DNA from: CAZDYI01 sp964509765
Lineage (GTDB): Bacteria > Pseudomonadota > Gammaproteobacteria > Tethybacterales > Tethybacteraceae
Assembly (NCBI GenBank): GCA_964509765.1
Contig: CAZDYI010000086.1
Coordinates: 1 to 43,402, forward strand
DNA length: 43,402 nt
Reading direction: 5' to 3'
Under the pieces are notes generated by a model, which did not search any database, was not told the DNA's origin, and saw only the letters and a program-made list of their open reading frames with translations. Shown in pieces: positions 9,501-16,776 of this stretch (position 1 is the stretch's first letter; each line of letters begins with the position of its first letter). The translations under genes and the position numbers were made by a program.

Positions 9501-9847
9501 TGCGGCGCATGCTCGCGGTCGGCGAGCGGGAGTTCGCCGAGCTGTCGGCCGAGACAAACAGGATCCTCGACCCCGCCGGCGGGTTCGGCGGGCTGCTCGG
9601 GCGCGCGGACTCCGTCGAGGCCGAGGTCCCGCTGTCGGCCGGGGACGTCCAGATGCGGATCGACTGCCTGCTGCGCGAGGGCGACGTCGCCTGGGTGGTC
9701 GACTTCAAGACCGGCTCGAGCGTCGGCACGGACGAGCACGCCGCGCAGCTCAAGGGCTACGCGGAGTTCCTGCGCGCGGACGGGCGCTTCGGGAGCGTCA
9801 GGGCCGCGCTCGTCGACGTCGACGGGGCGCTTACCGAGGTCGGCTAG
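6545..9847 (+). CDS. AddA/RecB-like UvrD-family helicase-nuclease
   Basis: A 1100-residue superfamily 1A DNA helicase with a C-terminal RecB-type nuclease. Helicase motifs in order: Walker A CAGSGKT (about 27-33), AITYTNNAAAEIR, the motif II LVDEFQDTSPVQW, VGDPKQSIYGFRGG, TVHKSKGLESPVVV and LLYVAATRAKS. The PD-(D/E)XK nuclease follows in the last 100 residues, with RIDCLL, VVDFKTG and AAQLKGYAEF. The architecture is that of AddA, the helicase-nuclease subunit that resects double-strand ends for RecA. AddA normally acts with AddB, but no AddB-like gene is present here: upstream is nadC (GTGA overlap) and downstream a convergent gene whose stop codon overlaps this one. The GTG start is supported by that overlap. 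Confidence 0.9.
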   Translation: MSDSKAGLEDPVAACLDVSRSVVVRACAGSGKTWLLTSRIIRIIYDSPGLPLSSILAITYTNNAAAEIRARVVSRLRELRDAGDARLDALLGGIGIVPGGDSRERARAMHDRFIIAHPRLEVRTFHGWFNHIVSHLPWELRLNQNRQVMNDASALRERAWGETVRAFTADGGDGGALRGMLGFHKLGAMRRMLDSMLDRRTEWFLHFGLAPEDEGMEELFAERLAEGMPRPGGKGIDEIVADGSLADAALLVAGDMKRHGDGKMDGESAALRSAATLGGKRAFYGVCRAIRTKKGRGDLSKTLAKKWDKRVAIPDSLYDLDRMLGVALEVENWKLLREYNELACKLGSAYARRCEALKRSEGVIDFSDMELAPMRAMAGGDGNTLASLEMLERMDARYRHILVDEFQDTSPVQWKLLRSWLEMSEGGDNQPSVFVVGDPKQSIYGFRGGNPLLLDAAARFLGERYGGETVEFNTTRRCSQEVVDVVNELFSHSGRPLVGFSPHDTLAEGSGRAVCVVPGKEGSRPAGKTGKPERMRNPLREAKRAARPEEQAEAEGRRIARCLRELLPAVRVAEPGGGSREAGLGDVLLLMPSRANSRPMIDALIAAGMPCSAIGSVNRLRDLECRDVVALLKSIYDPGYGLAVAHVLRSPVFSATEDDLWAVRQAGLGGKGGCDWVRGLRKAKGSEALGRAQELLGKWRDEYRRQKLPAHETLARCYHDAGLVGRYMDAVPDNIRMRVAQNLEWVLNLAIEADGGRHAQLAEYAEHLEGMAGAETLQGDAAGDLPDMIRTMTVHKSKGLESPVVVLANADFNDRNPEAGLVVGWGPRGLGGEPSHVSFVRDRSEASGSQAEALDWEEDNRLREKSNLLYVAATRAKSLLVVSAREYTRTPSQLWGNDVAAAMARLGAGAWGEGGMSYGSPGPAGEAEVASGTDVPEAGTEPLEPYRGGEPVGSMSPRISVKARRGTLLHNLLAMRLSGIGDGALLRRMLAVGEREFAELSAETNRILDPAGGFGGLLGRADSVEAEVPLSAGDVQMRIDCLLREGDVAWVVDFKTGSSVGTDEHAAQLKGYAEFLRADGRFGSVRAALVDVDGALTEVG

Positions 9848-11385
9848 GCCTTGGGTACCTCGTAGCTGCCGACGTAGTAGATGCTCGGGTAGCTGATCTC
9901 CCTGCCGATCATCTCGCGGTTGAGGATCAGCGTCGTGTCGTAATCGCGCACGATCCGCAGCAGGTCGAAGAAGGTCGTCTCCATGTCGGTGAACGGCTCG
10001 TCGATCATGACGTACGACGGGCGCAGCTGGCTGAGCAGCCCGGTGGGCACCGTCGGGTAGCGCGGCAGCCACAGGCACGACTTGATGTTGAGGTCGGCGA
10101 GCGCGTCGTGGGTCTCTTTGCCGTGGTCGCCGAACATCGGGTCGTACTTCGCCACGAGCACGAGCTTCTTGCCCTCCATCGCGAAGCGCCGCGCGGCCTC
10201 GTGCACGTCGCGCTGCGAGGAAAGGCGCTGGAGGGTGTTAGGGTTGACGACGACGAAGTACTGCTCGCTGAGGTCGTCCCCGTCGGAGCCGCGGCAGACG
10301 TTCAGCCACCTCGCCTCGACCGACGAGATCAGGTTGTGGCGGATCGCGGACTGGAACAGGTGGCGCGCGGCTCGGTGCTCCATGCCGCTCACCCGCGGCT
10401 GCCAGAGCGTCCCGATCGAGTTCCGGCCCTCGGCGTCCTGGACCGGGCGGCCGACCGCCTCGAGCTTGCCCTCGCGGAGCATGGCGTTTATCTCCGAGGC
10501 CGTCAGCTGCAGCCAGTCGGTGCCGGTGCGGATCTGCGTGCGGTTGCGGCCCTCGTGCTTGGCGTCGTAGAGCAGGACGTCGGCGTCGTTGATCATCTGG
10601 TGCACGCCGAGCGGGTTCTTCGCCGAGGCGTCGTAGTCGGCGGTGACCACGACCCCCATGCTCACCGACATCGCGAACGACAGCCCGGTGTCGCTGTGGA
10701 AGCGGTCGGCGCAGACCGCCTCGCGGCAGCGCTCGGCGGCGGTCATCGCGCCGTCCCGGTTGACGTCGTGGAAGAACAGCAGGAACTCCTCGCCGCCCCA
10801 GCGCGCCACCCAGTCGCCGCCGCGCAGGCTGCCCTCGAACCAGTCACTGACCTGCTTGAGGGCCTGGTCGCCGGTGTCGTGGCCGTAGCGGTCGTTGATC
10901 CGCTTGAAGTGGTCGATGTCCGCGAGCGCGACGCCGAACGAGTAGGACTCACCCTTCGAGCGCAGCCAGCGCTCCCACTCGCGCCCGAGGCGCTCGAGGG
11001 CGACCAGCCTGTTCGGCAGTCCGGTGAGCGCGTCGAAGAAGGCGTAGTCCTGCGCCTCCTGCCGCAGCACCATCAGGACCCTGCCCTGCCCCTGCGGGAC
11101 GAAGGCGGCTCGCCAGCCCTCGAGGACGCCGTCGGTCTCGACGTAGGCGTCGGTCTCGACGAAGTGGCCGGCGGCGGCGCGCGACAGGGCGTCAACCGCG
11201 CTCGAGCCGAGGTTGGCAAACTCGAACCGCGCCTTGGCGCCGCCCTTGTCGGTCAGGAAACTGTCGGCGAAGGCCTCGTTGTGGGCAAGGATTTTCCCCT
11301 TGCCGTCGAGGAGCACGCAGGACTCCTCGATCGCGCCGACGATGGGGGAGTCGCCTCCCTTGTCGGCCTTGGCGGCCCTGGCCAT
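9844..11385 (-). CDS. Diguanylate cyclase with degenerate EAL domain
   Basis: A 513-residue signalling protein. Residues about 10-110 look like a PAS-type sensor with no transmembrane segment. A GGDEF domain follows, with DALTGLPNR at 118-126, GGEEF intact at 197-201 and an RxxD inhibitory site (RGGD, 188-191) exactly five residues before it, so an active, product-inhibited c-di-GMP synthase is expected. The rest aligns by pattern with an EAL phosphodiesterase domain, but the EAL glutamate is replaced (GTLWQP) and other metal ligands are not evident, so it is probably a catalytically dead domain. The ATG overlaps the ctaB stop as TGATG, making it the last gene of the oxidase-assembly operon. 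Confidence 0.88.
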   Translation of the reverse strand: MARAAKADKGGDSPIVGAIEESCVLLDGKGKILAHNEAFADSFLTDKGGAKARFEFANLGSSAVDALSRAAAGHFVETDAYVETDGVLEGWRAAFVPQGQGRVLMVLRQEAQDYAFFDALTGLPNRLVALERLGREWERWLRSKGESYSFGVALADIDHFKRINDRYGHDTGDQALKQVSDWFEGSLRGGDWVARWGGEEFLLFFHDVNRDGAMTAAERCREAVCADRFHSDTGLSFAMSVSMGVVVTADYDASAKNPLGVHQMINDADVLLYDAKHEGRNRTQIRTGTDWLQLTASEINAMLREGKLEAVGRPVQDAEGRNSIGTLWQPRVSGMEHRAARHLFQSAIRHNLISSVEARWLNVCRGSDGDDLSEQYFVVVNPNTLQRLSSQRDVHEAARRFAMEGKKLVLVAKYDPMFGDHGKETHDALADLNIKSCLWLPRYPTVPTGLLSQLRPSYVMIDEPFTDMETTFFDLLRIVRDYDTTLILNREMIGREISYPSIYYVGSYEVPKA

Positions 11386-12290
11386 CAGAGCCGCTGGGCG
11401 ATGGCGTCGGCCATCAGGGCCGCGAACACGACAAGCAGGTAGAACCCGGAGTAGTTGAACAGCGCGCGGGCCGGCTCGCGCGAGTCGCTGCGCAGGACCC
11501 TCGCCGACAGCCACAGGAAGCGGGCGTTGGCAAGCGAGGCGACGGCTAGGTAGACCCAGCCGCTCATGCCGGCGGCGAACGGCAGCATGGTCACCGCGGC
11601 GAGGGCGACGGCGTACAGGAAGATGTGCAGCCGGGTAAACCGCTCCCCGTGGGTGACCGGCAGCATCGGGACCTTGGCGTTGCGGTACTCCTCCGCCTTG
11701 CAGATCGCCAGCGCCCAGAAGTGCGGCGGGGTCCACACGAAGATGATCAAAAACAGCAGCAGCGGCTGGAAGTCGAGGGTGCCTGTGACCGCGGTCCAGC
11801 CGAGCACCGGCGGCATCGCTCCGGAGGCCCCGCCGATGACTATGTTCTGCGGGGTGGCAGGCTTGAGCAGCACGGTGTAGACGACCGCGTAGCCGACGAA
11901 TGTCGCGAGCGTCAGCAGCGTCGTCAGCGTGTTCGAGCTCGCCTGCAGGAGCGCGAGGCCGCAGGCGAGCAGGCCCGCCGACAGGAGAGCCGCCGGCAGC
12001 GGCTGGATGCTGCCGGTCGCGGTGCCGCGGCCCTCGGTCCTGTGCATCCGCGCGTCGATGCGCCTCTCGAGCAGGCAGTTCGCCGCGGCCGAGCCGAGCG
12101 CGGCTAGGCCGATGCCCGCGATCGAGCCGAGCAGCTCGGCGGTTCCGACCCGCGCGTCGGTCCGCGCGAGCGCAAACGCCATTCCGGCGACCGCGGTGAA
12201 CACGATCAGGGAGACCACCTTGGGCTTGGTGATCCTCAGGTAGTCGGCCAGAGTCGCGCCGGGCGCGAGGGCCGCCTGTCCGCCGCTCAC
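11385..12290 (-). CDS. ctaB: Protoheme IX farnesyltransferase (heme O synthase)
   Basis: A 301-residue UbiA-superfamily inner-membrane prenyltransferase that adds farnesyl to heme b to make heme O, the precursor of heme A. Seen: the N-terminal DYLRITKPKVV, the first allylic-diphosphate motif NCLLERRIDARMHRT, then YTVLLKPATPQNIVIGG, SGAMPPVLGW and FIWTPPHFWALAI-like FVWTPPHFWALA. The motif usually written NxxxDxxxD has Glu in place of the first Asp. Several hydrophobic segments (about eight to nine) are visible. The GTG start overlaps the stop of the heme A synthase as GTGA. The pairing with heme A synthase confirms the role. Confidence 0.96.
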   Translation of the reverse strand: MSGGQAALAPGATLADYLRITKPKVVSLIVFTAVAGMAFALARTDARVGTAELLGSIAGIGLAALGSAAANCLLERRIDARMHRTEGRGTATGSIQPLPAALLSAGLLACGLALLQASSNTLTTLLTLATFVGYAVVYTVLLKPATPQNIVIGGASGAMPPVLGWTAVTGTLDFQPLLLFLIIFVWTPPHFWALAICKAEEYRNAKVPMLPVTHGERFTRLHIFLYAVALAAVTMLPFAAGMSGWVYLAVASLANARFLWLSARVLRSDSREPARALFNYSGFYLLVVFAALMADAIAQRL

Positions 12291-13234
12291 CTCCCGACCT
12301 CCCCCGGCCAGGCCGCGAGCGCGGCCCGCGCGAGAGCCGCGCAAAGCAGGGCCGCAACGGTGTTGTGGAGCAGCGAAGCCCCGAGCGGCAGAAGGCTTGT
12401 CACGATGTGGATTCCGATTGCGGCTTGCGTTAATAGTAACGCAACGAGCAGAGATGCGTGGGCGCGCATTCCCGACCGCCACATGGCGGCGGCAAGCGCC
12501 GCGACCGCGGCGGCGAGGACCAGGGCGCCGAGCCGGTGCGCCCACTGCACCGTCGCGAGCGCCTTTTGCGTGATCGGGGCGCCGTCCGCGGCCCTGCCGA
12601 GCTCGCGGCCGAGCTCGAACGCGGAGCCGTCGAGCGGCGGCGCCCACTCGCCGGCGCAGGTGGGAAACTCGGCCCCGCACGCGAGCCCGGCGTAGTTCGC
12701 CGATACCCAGCCGCCGAGGGCGACCTGGGCGGCGAGCGCGACGGCGCAGGCCGCGACCAGAACCCGCAACGCCGTTCCCGGCGGACTGGCGGGAGCAGCA
12801 GCCGGAAGCGCGGCGGCGGCGAGCAGGGCGAGGATCGCCATCCCGCCGAGCAGGTGCAGGACGACGATTACGGGCTTGAGCAGCTCGGTGACCGTCAGGG
12901 CGCCGAGGCCGGCCTGGACCGCGACGAGCAGCAGCAGTGCCGCGGCCAGGGCCCTGCCGGCGCGCTTGCGCCATGAGATCGCGCCCGCGGCAAGGACGGC
13001 GAGCCCCAGGACCGCGGCGGCGTAGCGGTGGGTGACCTCGATCCACGCCTTGGCGCCGTCGATCTCGCGGCCTTGCGGGTCCTCGTCGGGGACGCCGACG
13101 AGCTGGCCGTAGCAGCCGGGCCAGTCCGGGCAGCCGAGGCCGGCGTCCTTGAGGCGCACGTACGCGCCGAGGGTGACGACGGCGAGCGCCAGCGCCGCGG
13201 CGCAGAGGTAGGCGGCGCGCAGGGACCTCGGCAC
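12287..13234 (-). CDS. ctaA: Heme A synthase (Cox15/CtaA family)
   Basis: A 315-residue inner-membrane protein that oxidises the C8 methyl of heme O to make heme A for cytochrome c oxidase. The four conserved heme-ligand histidines occur in the expected places: VTHRYAAA, VLHLLGG, VQWAHRLGA and LLHNTVAAL. Both loop cysteine pairs are present, in GLGCPDWPGCYGQ and ACGAEFPTCAGEW. About eight transmembrane segments are visible. The GTG at 13234 is chosen because it begins just before the first helix and five bases after the preceding gene; a longer form starting at 13312 would overlap that gene. It overlaps ctaB by GTGA. Confidence 0.95.
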   Translation of the reverse strand: MPRSLRAAYLCAAALALAVVTLGAYVRLKDAGLGCPDWPGCYGQLVGVPDEDPQGREIDGAKAWIEVTHRYAAAVLGLAVLAAGAISWRKRAGRALAAALLLLVAVQAGLGALTVTELLKPVIVVLHLLGGMAILALLAAAALPAAAPASPPGTALRVLVAACAVALAAQVALGGWVSANYAGLACGAEFPTCAGEWAPPLDGSAFELGRELGRAADGAPITQKALATVQWAHRLGALVLAAAVAALAAAMWRSGMRAHASLLVALLLTQAAIGIHIVTSLLPLGASLLHNTVAALLCAALARAALAAWPGEVGR

Positions 13235-13239
13235 CGGAG

Positions 13240-13710
13240 TCAGAACCAGGCGGCGAGGGCGTCGCCGTCGAGCCTGTCCTGAGAGTACAGCATGTAGATC
13301 TCGCTTCCGCACAGGGCGATGTTCGACGGGAGGCCGAACCCGTTCCTGAACGACCCGACTCCCTCGGGCTTGTGCCTCTCGACGACGGTGTACCCGGCCC
13401 GGCCCTCGGTGTGGCGCACGCTGCCGTTGTGCGGGTAGGAGAACGGGATGCCCTCGAAGAGGTAGTAGACGAAGGGCACGGCCTCCTTGCCGCCGAGCAT
13501 GGAGACCTCCCTTGCGTACCAGTAGGGGACCATGCCGCGTGACAGGCCTCTTTCGCCGACGGCCTCGTCGTCGCAGGCAACCCGTCCGGAGAGCTCGGCG
13601 CCGGGCCGGAAGAACGCGACCTTTGCCGCGAGGACGGAAGCCGCCAGCAGCACCGCGGCTGCCGGCAGCAGGCGGGCCAGCTTCAGGGATGAGATCAGAA
13701 GCCTTCTCAC
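13240..13710 (-). CDS. C-terminal fragment of split membrane protein, paralogue family copy 1
   Basis: A 156-residue protein equivalent to the last quarter of its two downstream-numbered paralogues. It has one N-terminal membrane helix (LLPAAAVLLAASVLAAKVAF) followed by a presumably periplasmic domain with SRGMVPYW, NGSVRHTEG, GFGLPSN and CGSEIYMLY. Two cysteines are conserved across all four copies in the window, one just after the helix and one before the EIYMLY segment. The GTG start lies one base after the stop of the N-terminal fragment, with an AGGAGG ribosome site ten bases upstream. This looks like true gene fission by stop-restart rather than random decay. The function is unknown. 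Confidence 0.75.
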   Translation of the reverse strand: MRRLLISSLKLARLLPAAAVLLAASVLAAKVAFFRPGAELSGRVACDDEAVGERGLSRGMVPYWYAREVSMLGGKEAVPFVYYLFEGIPFSYPHNGSVRHTEGRAGYTVVERHKPEGVGSFRNGFGLPSNIALCGSEIYMLYSQDRLDGDALAAWF

Positions 13711-13711
13711 C

Positions 13712-15007
13712 CTACCGGCGCCTCCTCTTATGCGGCCCCGTCCTCTTCGCCCTCCGCGCGGGAGCGGCCCGGACGGGCCACGACCACGCGACGGCGAGGG
13801 CAAGCAGCGGCATCCACGTCCCGACGAAGACGTACCGCGGGACCGGGTAGACGAACAGCACGACGAGCGCGCATGCCAGGACGAGGGAGCAAGTCATCGC
13901 CACGGTGACGAACCTCGCGCAGCGGCCGGGGTCGTCAGGCGCGGCGGCCGCCTCCCTGCGCACGCCGGCGCGGAGCGCCCACGCCAGGAGCGGGACCAGG
14001 GCGAGCGGCATCAGTGAGTTGGCAAGGTTCCTTCCCACCATGTGGTCGTTGACGTACTGCTCCCACTGCGCCGTCACCACCAGCCAGAAGAACTCGACGC
14101 TCTCGCGCGACCAGAAGCCGAAGGCCAGGCCGGACTGCTCGGCCGCGAACACCAGCACGGAATCCGCGACCGTGATGTTGACCCGGAAGCCCAGCAGCTC
14201 GGTCTGCAGGAATCCCGCCGACATGTAGCCGGCCAGGCAAAGCGCGGCGCCGAGGGCCGCGGCGCCGACAAGCAGCCGGGTCTCGCGGCCGTCTCCGGCC
14301 GCGTGCCACCAGAGAGCTGCGGTCGCGAGAACAGGGAGAGCTATTTGGACGAGAACAAGGCCGTCCGAGTATCCGTAGGCGAAGCACAGCGCCAGGTACA
14401 GCCATGTCAGGGGGCGGTTCGCGCGCCCGCCCGCAAGGACCCGGGAAAGACCGACGCAAGCGAGCAGGAAGAGCGGGGCGTTGAAGGCGCGGTTTACCGT
14501 CCCGAAGGTCCCGCTCCAGCTTCCGGAGGCGGAGACCACCGCAACGAGCACCGCGACCGCTCCGGATGCGGCGAGGAAGGCCCGGCCGCGGCCAAGCGAC
14601 GACGCCTGCCGGACCAGCAGGTACAGCGCAAAGGTCAGGAACAGGCAGTTGAAGGCGGCGATCAGCGCCGACGACAGCAGGAAGTCGTTGCCGGCGAGGA
14701 CCATCGTCACGGCGGTCGTGAGCACGTCGCCGAGCCAGTACGGCGCGGGGGCGGACACCCAGTCGCCCGCAGACCCGCCCGAGGTCAGGTGAAGGTACAG
14801 GTCGTGGTAGTAGAGGGTGTCTGAGCTCAGCAGGGCGGAGTCGTCGAACCTCCAGTCCGGCGGCCGCTCGTAGACCTCGAGGAAAACCACCAAGGCAGAC
14901 AGCAGCGACAGGGCCGCGGCGGCCGCGGCGCTGCGGAATACAGCCAGCCCCCGGGGCGAACCGCTCGGGGCCGGGCCGGCGCTGTCCGCCGACCGTCGCT
15001 TGCTCAT
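13712..15007 (-). CDS. N-terminal multi-pass part of split membrane protein, paralogue family copy 1
   Basis: A 431-residue hydrophobic protein with roughly ten membrane helices, homologous to the N-terminal three quarters of the next two genes upstream in the operon. Shared motifs are LLSSDTLYYHDLYLHL and SGGS after the first helix, GTFGTVNRAFN, RANRPLTWLYLA and LPVLAT. It ends in a basic tail (RRAKRTGPHKRRRR) before TAG, in the cytoplasmic linker where the paralogues continue into the last helix and C-terminal domain. The acidic loop after helix 1 is reminiscent of GT-C glycosyltransferases, but that is a resemblance only. Function is unknown. Confidence 0.8.
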   Translation of the reverse strand: MSKRRSADSAGPAPSGSPRGLAVFRSAAAAAALSLLSALVVFLEVYERPPDWRFDDSALLSSDTLYYHDLYLHLTSGGSAGDWVSAPAPYWLGDVLTTAVTMVLAGNDFLLSSALIAAFNCLFLTFALYLLVRQASSLGRGRAFLAASGAVAVLVAVVSASGSWSGTFGTVNRAFNAPLFLLACVGLSRVLAGGRANRPLTWLYLALCFAYGYSDGLVLVQIALPVLATAALWWHAAGDGRETRLLVGAAALGAALCLAGYMSAGFLQTELLGFRVNITVADSVLVFAAEQSGLAFGFWSRESVEFFWLVVTAQWEQYVNDHMVGRNLANSLMPLALVPLLAWALRAGVRREAAAAPDDPGRCARFVTVAMTCSLVLACALVVLFVYPVPRYVFVGTWMPLLALAVAWSWPVRAAPARRAKRTGPHKRRRR

Positions 15008-15050
15008 TTGGCTGCAGCCGTCGACATGACTCCCTGTCCCAAACCTTCCC

Positions 15051-16769
15051 TCAGCTCCACGTCAGAAGGATTCCGGAGTCGATGCGGCCCTTCGAGTAGA
15101 GCATGTAGACCTCCTGCCGGCAGCGGACGACCCTGCCCGGGACCCCGAATCCGTGCTCGAAGATGGCCAGGCCGTCGGTTCTGTCCGTGCCGAACACGAT
15201 GTAGTCCGCGTCCCCCTCAGTGTGGCGGACGCTGCCGTTGTGCGGGTAGATCCTCGGGCTCTGTCGGGGGCTGGGGAAGAAGGGCTGGTCGTCGCGGGAG
15301 GCGCTGGCGCTCTCTTCACTGGGGATCTCGCCGTGCAGGATGTAGACCAGGTGGTCGATGCCGTCGCCGCTGAAAAGCGACACCTCCCTTGCGTTCCAGT
15401 AGGGAACCATGCCCCGCTCCAGCCCGGTCCCGCCCAGGGCTTCCCGCGAGCATGCCAGGCGCTCGGAGGTCTCGGCCGCAGGGCGGAAGAAGGACAGGTC
15501 CGCCGCGAGCACGAGCACGGCGAGCCAAATGGCCGAGCGCGATGCCGGCCTGACAAGCCAGCCCGCGTCGGCGCCCTCACCCTCGGACGCCAGGTCGAAC
15601 CGGGCAACTGCGACAGCCAGGGTCAGGAAGGGAGCCCACATGGCAACCCAGGCATACCTGACGTTCGGCTGAACCAGCGTCACGACCACCAGGCACAGCA
15701 ACATCATCATGCAGACCATGGCGACCGCAACGAACCTGGCGCAGGCCTCCGGGTCGCCCGGATCGCGCCGCGCCGAGGCGCGCACACCGGCGAGGCGGGC
15801 CCACGCCAAAAGCGGGGCGACCGACAGGACCAGCAGGGCATTGAGCAGGTTCCTTCCGGACATCTCGTCGACGATGAAATCATGCAGGTTGGCCACTGAA
15901 CGTACCGCCGTGTCCAGCGCCGCCGGCACCGAGACGTCGCCTCCCGCGAGGCCTGACTTCCCGAACACGCTCGCGGCAACCATGCTCGCCGGGGTGACGT
16001 TAGCCCGGAACGACAGGACTTCCGTCTGCACGAATGTGGAGGACAGGTAGCCGCCCAGGCATAGCGCCGCTCCGAGCGCGGCGGCGGCGACGATCAGCCC
16101 CGCGTCGCGCCCGCTTCCTGCGGTGACCCGCCAAAGCACAGCTGTGGCTAGGACAGGCAGCGCGACGTGAAACAGCAGCAGGCCGTCCGACATGCCGAGC
16201 AGGGGGCATGCCGCCAGGTAGCACCAGGTCAGGGGGCGGTTGGCCCGGCCGGCGGCGAGCACCGCGGCAAGGCCGGAGCTGGCAAGGAAGAACAGGACCG
16301 CGTTGAAGGCGCGGTGGGTGGAGCCGAAGGTCCCGGTCCAGCTTCCCGAGACGCTCACCAGCGCGACCAGGGCCGCAACCGCCGCCGCCGCATGCAGCCA
16401 CGACCTGCCCGCCGCGAAGCCCGACGCCCGGCGGACCAGGGAGGCAAGGGACCACGTCAGCAACAGGCAGATGACCGCCGCCATCAGGGCCGTCGAAAGG
16501 AGCAGGTCGCCGCCAGTGGCAGCCATCGTCAGGAAGGTCAGCAGGGCGTCGGAGTGCCAGAGAGGGGCGGGGGTGGTCACCCAGCCCTCCGCGGACCCTC
16601 CCGAGACCAGGTGCAGATAGAGGTCCTGGAAGAGCAGCGTGTCGGAGCTCAGCAGGGACGACTCGTCCTTCCGCCATGCCGGGGCGCGGCCGTAGACCTG
16701 GCCCGCAAGCACGAGCACGGTCAGCGCCGAAAGGGCCGCGCCCGCCGCTCCTTCCCTGCCCGCGGTCAC
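15051..16769 (-). CDS. Multi-pass membrane protein, paralogue family copy 2
   Basis: A 572-residue protein that I cannot assign to a known family. It has a first helix near residues 8-27, a loop with WRKDESSLLSSDTLLFQDLYL, about nine to ten further helices, a charged cytoplasmic stretch (ASEGEGADAG), a last helix (IWLAVLVLAADLSFF) and a soluble C-terminal domain of about 150 residues. The C-terminal domain has RGMVPYWNAREVSLFSGDG, NGSVRHTEGDADY, GFGVPG and CRQEVYMLY. Two conserved cysteines could pair in the periplasm. It starts at GTG, seven bases after the stop of the next paralogue, and is probably co-transcribed with the heme A pathway genes. A GT-C-like sugar or lipid transferase is possible but unproven. 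Confidence 0.85.
   Translation of the reverse strand: MTAGREGAAGAALSALTVLVLAGQVYGRAPAWRKDESSLLSSDTLLFQDLYLHLVSGGSAEGWVTTPAPLWHSDALLTFLTMAATGGDLLLSTALMAAVICLLLTWSLASLVRRASGFAAGRSWLHAAAAVAALVALVSVSGSWTGTFGSTHRAFNAVLFFLASSGLAAVLAAGRANRPLTWCYLAACPLLGMSDGLLLFHVALPVLATAVLWRVTAGSGRDAGLIVAAAALGAALCLGGYLSSTFVQTEVLSFRANVTPASMVAASVFGKSGLAGGDVSVPAALDTAVRSVANLHDFIVDEMSGRNLLNALLVLSVAPLLAWARLAGVRASARRDPGDPEACARFVAVAMVCMMMLLCLVVVTLVQPNVRYAWVAMWAPFLTLAVAVARFDLASEGEGADAGWLVRPASRSAIWLAVLVLAADLSFFRPAAETSERLACSREALGGTGLERGMVPYWNAREVSLFSGDGIDHLVYILHGEIPSEESASASRDDQPFFPSPRQSPRIYPHNGSVRHTEGDADYIVFGTDRTDGLAIFEHGFGVPGRVVRCRQEVYMLYSKGRIDSGILLTWS
16194..16276 (-). repeat. 83-base identical block shared by copies 2 and 3 (first occurrence)
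   Basis: This stretch is identical base for base to 17890-17972 in the neighbouring paralogue. It encodes the RANRPLTW region. The surrounding gene sequence is clearly less similar, so the block suggests recent gene conversion or partial recombination between tandem copies. Confidence 0.9.
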
Positions 16770-16776
16770 TTGCGAG

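Noticed and set aside
9016..11442. Plus-strand open frame of 808 codons
   Set aside because: Covers the helicase C terminus in another frame and the diguanylate cyclase antisense; no family similarity.
11385..13580. Single 731-codon protein fusing an unknown N-terminal part to CtaB
   Set aside because: The upstream part is the heme A synthase in another frame; CtaB begins at the GTG overlapping that gene's stop.
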